From NCBI GenBank assembly GCA_963978905.1, contig OZ022257.1, positions 10,810,509 to 10,874,508 of the forward strand: a DNA stretch of 64,000 nucleotides, in the 5' to 3' direction. The stretch comes from Trichostrongylus colubriformis. Taxonomy: Eukaryota; Nematoda; Chromadorea; Rhabditida; Trichostrongylidae. Below the pieces are notes generated by a model that was given only the letters and a program-made list of their open reading frames with translations, searched no databases and had not been told where the DNA came from. Below, one piece after another: positions 61,301 to 64,000 of the stretch; within the stretch, counting starts at the first letter, position 1, and each line of letters opens with the position of its first letter. The translations under genes and the position numbers were made by a program.

Positions 61301-62812
61301 TACCCAGCTCGGGGATTCCTTGGGGATAAGCCGAAGAATGCTGAGGTATTCTCACAAGATAGTCGATAAGTATTGATAGCTGCGCACCTTGTCTTATGAT
61401 GTGCTCCTTGCTCTGAACTATCATCAAGATCTTCGAAAAGAGATGCTTGAAGCGCCGGTTTCCTTTTTACGAAACACCCGGTTGCTAGTTGCATTCCTTG
61501 GAGATCTTTCAACAATGAGAGTTTCACGAGTGGATTCCATGCAAACGGATTTCCTCCTTTTAAAAATAGCCCTTGACAGGCTGATGAGTGATAGATGGAT
61601 TAATGCATTGACATGGTGCCGCTCCCACTGCTACGGTTAGGGATCCCCTTCTGAGAAAAAATATCGGATCACGTTAACCAACGACTGACTCATGACACGC
61701 ATTGTGCTAAAACGAGCAGGTCAAAGTCCGACATTCTACCCTTTATGAAGCATTCTTATTTATTTCTCAGACGGTTGCAAGTAGCAAAGAGCCCACCATG
61801 CAGATGTGCCAAATAGCCAAAAATCAGCCAAATTACAAAAAAAATTAACACGTCTTATATGTACCATCTGATGATAGCGTCAAGAGCAAAGCATTAAGAT
61901 AAGCCTCACATCAATCAGCTTCTTCGAGAAAGTGGATTAATTAAGTGACTTTGACGGATCCCTCGTCAAAGCAATGATCTCAAAAGTTTCCCAAGGAATA
62001 AATGCCATGACTGAGCATCCTATCGAATTACCGCTTCGAATATAATTATATCAATTGATTTCCTGATGTTTTCAATTTTCCACTCCAAAGAAATAAATAG
62101 TTATCAACAAAGAGACCGTGCTTAAAAAAATTTTGGGGGGAAGAAGCAAAGAAGTAGTTTAATCTCCGTTCCGCACGTGCCTAAGAATTTTACTTTTTCT
62201 TTCGAAATTGATTTTCTAACCAAGTCTCATATTGTTTGCTACACATTCAGACCAGCGCGAGGCTTACAATTAGAAATAGAAAAAAGGCAAAAACTTCATT
62301 TAATTTTTTGAACATAGACACTTCAACTGTTGTTCCGAATACTCTTTATTTTCATCAATTTCACGATTGCATTTACAGAGTTCAGCAGAACAATTATTTT
62401 TTGCTATTCAAACTATAATTCTTGTTGTAAAACCCTCCTATTTCGTTCAGATTCCACCCGTTTCCCAGTATGCTCATATACAGTCCGGATGTGGATGAAT
62501 GGCCCGTTGGTGGGCACTGTTTTCCTTGGACAAACGGTCTTTCATCAATGGAGCTGTGAAAACGAGCAAGTTCGTGCCCACCTACTCATTCTTCACTTTT
62601 TGAATTATTTCTTTTATATTCTTCGTTTTCTCCTTTTTTCATCTATGCACGTAAGTTTTCTGGAGCCTAATATTCAAATTTATTTCCAGGACAACTGCCT
62701 AATAGTTCGCAGTTGCTCAGTGGTTGGTAGTGAGACGAAACATAGTCTCATGGATGAGGATGGATGCTCCAAAGACACTAAAATCCTTCCAAACCTTGAC
62801 TATATCAGTCCA
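52388..62812 (+). CDS. ZP-domain cuticlin-like protein, 3' end beyond window
   Basis: Six exons: 52388-52596, 57960-58056, 58488-58555, 58607-58770, 62451-62569, 62690-62812. All junctions are in phase, 780 bases, 260 codons so far. Exon 1 encodes a signal peptide (from Met 52475: MGFHKLLATVLLLLLMAERI, cleavage near CGQ); ATG 52388 adds 29 residues. Exons 2-4 are ZP-N with exactly four cysteines (NCAADAIYVK, KKCYQ, HEECAV, FRCFH) and the nematode-typical VSFHPEF. Exons 5-6 start ZP-C: PVCSYTVRMWMNGP, VFHQWSC, NCLIVRSCSV, MDEDGCSKDTKILPNLDY. ZP proteins of this type polymerise in cuticle or apical matrix; a furin site and membrane anchor are expected downstream. The linker between ZP-N and ZP-C is short and lacks the usual LTT-type motif. 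The exon 5 donor (GTTCGT) is atypical. Which cuticlin subfamily this belongs to is not determined. Confidence 0.9.
53997..54438 (+). pseudogene. Possible frame-broken gene remnant in the intron
   Basis: Two overlapping plus frames read like protein: first AEIKYGLYALTPRLVQAVVE up to a TAG near 54160, then from 54145 a frame with DEMPLHNKHLINVKCADGD ending at TGA 54438. A single frame change would link them. I recognise no family, and chance frames are possible. Confidence 0.2.
54549..55048. mobile_element. Tc1/mariner-like MITE in ZP intron 1
   Basis: A 500-bp element with flanking TA and terminal inverted repeats of about 28 bp starting CAGTAGCGCTCAAAAGTCTT (one mismatch between ends). No transposase frame. 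Length and end sequence resemble the 33048-33551 element, so the two probably belong to related families mobilised by a Tc1-like transposase. Confidence 0.92.
56578..57311. mobile_element. mariner-like element with CAGGGGGTGCC ends
   Basis: A 734-bp element between TA dinucleotides. The inverted ends CAGGGGGTGCCAAAAAAAAA plus AGTAATTTTG match for about 29 bp, differing in the A-run length. The interior has only short frames and no DDE motifs I can see, so it is non-autonomous or decayed. Inserted in ZP intron 1. Confidence 0.88.
58771..62450 (+). other. Intron 4 of the ZP gene, 3.7 kb
   Basis: Donor GTGTGT, acceptor TTTCGTTCAG. It holds one G-tract repeat copy (60835-61165) and ACTT simple repeats at 59700-59720. 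A plus frame at 59233-59604 is open, but I found no matching splice pair or domain. Exon 4 to exon 5 joins in phase (G plus AT, Asp). Confidence 0.6.
60835..61165 (-). repeat. G-tract repeat family, copy 4 of 4
   Basis: This is the reverse complement of the family: C-runs near 60858-60868 and 61120-61130, ACCAGTAACTGTTGTCGGAT, TATCCGGTCAAATAGGAC, and TCGGTGTACCCTAGA at the end. It lies in an intron of the ZP gene on the opposite strand to the other three copies. Confidence 0.7.
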
Positions 62813-64000
62813 GTAAGTCACTTGTAATCTTTTCCAGACTTTTACAAATACAGGTGTGTCCACGATCTCGTTTGGTGTCTTTTTCCGCCGTTGTGCACTT
62901 TGATTGCTGTGAAGAGGGTGACTAGGAATCGCAGCTAATTCGGAACGGGGAAACGCCGAAAAATCGCCGACAGGGTGGACGCGAGGCAATTCAATTGGAT
63001 TGAAGTGGACAGAACAGCTTGTTAGCTCGCTTTCATCTGAAGAGATTCTCCCGCTTAGTTGAAGCCCACTACTACGGACGTAATAAAAGGGATAAGCATA
63101 CATCTTTGCTCCGTCTGGTTAGGGACAGCATTGAAGCGCATGCTTCTTCCTCAACAGACTGAGGAAGGAACCTGTTCTTCAAGAGAATTTTGGTGTTCTC
63201 TATGTGGAATGCACCTCATCCTCATGTTGTCTAACCAGGAAGGGCCTCCAACTCGGATGGAGTTCAAATGGGAAGGCAGAAACTCAATAGAGTTTTAAAT
63301 GATGATCACAAATCTGAAAACGAAAAGTGCTACGAGCTGCTTTGAAGCTAATTAAGAAGGGTCAAAGTCTGCATGCGATAGCCTACTGTCCGGGTACTTT
63401 GCTAATCGTGACTCATCAGAAGGCCAAATCTAGGGGCGAACCTACCGTTCACCACCTCCAGGCCAAAAGTACTGTCACTGGGCCACGTCGACGGGCCCGG
63501 TTAGCCACGTTGATGTGTCACTTATAGCAAAGTATCCCGCGAATGAGTCATCGCAAGCAAACTTTGATGCCTCCTATATCGCCTCAGAGTTGTCCGCAGC
63601 ACTTTTGGTTTTCATATTTGAAATCAGCACTCTAAATCATCCACCTGTCTGGGTCTCCATCCAAAGTTCCATGGGAAGTTGAAAGCCCTCCCTGGAAGCT
63701 GTGCATGAATCCAAAGTGATTCAAAGGGTCATGGGTGGCTTCCCCGACAGGGAATAAAGCCCTTATGAGACAATGTTAAGCTGTGTCTGATTAATGAACA
63801 ACGACCACGATTAGCATACGACACGACAATCGCACGACACGCCGAAGCATCGCGCGGTCTCCGAAAAGCCAAAACAACCCGCGCAGGGATTATCCCTAGT
63901 CTCAGCGAACTCCTGAAACAAGGGATTATTTGCAGTTTATACAAGAATCCCTAGATTTTACTGTGTGTATATAATGCTATGTTCCACTGATGCATTACAT
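62813..64000. other. Intron 6 of the ZP gene or later; no exon seen
   Basis: Starts at the GTAAGT donor of exon 6. I see no segment encoding the rest of ZP-C in any frame, so the next exon lies beyond the window. The short open frames here have no splice context. Confidence 0.45.

Noticed and set aside
62330..62827. 165-codon continuous frame
   Set aside because: It is ZP exon 5, an open intron and exon 6 read through; the intron part (62570-62689) is hydrophobic and does not match the ZP domain.

Overview
The window looks like nuclear DNA of a parasitic nematode, most likely a strongylid (hookworm or trichostrongylid type). It is AT-rich, has polypyrimidine-TTTCAG splice acceptors and long introns, is dense in short inverted-repeat elements, and carries a cuticlin-type ZP-domain gene. 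No bacterial operons, rRNA, tRNA, CRISPR array or intact transposase gene were recognised. All splice models were read by eye from acceptors, donors and codon phase, and none has transcript support.

Left part (1-23 kb): mostly intergenic or intronic sequence and repeats. Two good exons of an unrecognised plus-strand gene lie at 4293-4441 and 11214-11380 and join in phase. The rest is inverted-repeat elements (7.5, 12.3, 16.8, 18.1 and 19.8 kb), a perfect 30-bp hairpin at 15.3 kb, and local tandem duplications.

Middle (23.6-40 kb): a plus-strand gene of about 262 codons. A possible 5' region and first exon lie at 23.6-24.0 kb, and later exons run from 32.3 to 39.4 kb. The product is unrecognised. 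It has a low-complexity Ser/Thr-rich stretch followed by a C-terminal coiled coil. Its introns hold several repeats, including a Tc1/mariner-like MITE. At 41.6-42.35 kb are two segments resembling the core of proteasome assembly chaperone 4 (PSMG4), with an incomplete model.

Right part (42.7-64 kb): copies of an inverted-repeat MITE family and a foldback element, then the clearest gene of the window. This is a plus-strand ZP-domain (cuticlin-like) gene of at least six exons, 52388 to beyond 62812, with a signal peptide, all four ZP-N cysteines and most of ZP-C. Its 5.4-kb first intron carries two TA-flanked Tc1/mariner-like MITEs. The 3' end of the gene is outside the window.

The main structural theme is repeats: at least five multi-copy families within 64 kb, several of them long palindromes that would fold into hairpin RNA when transcribed inside introns.
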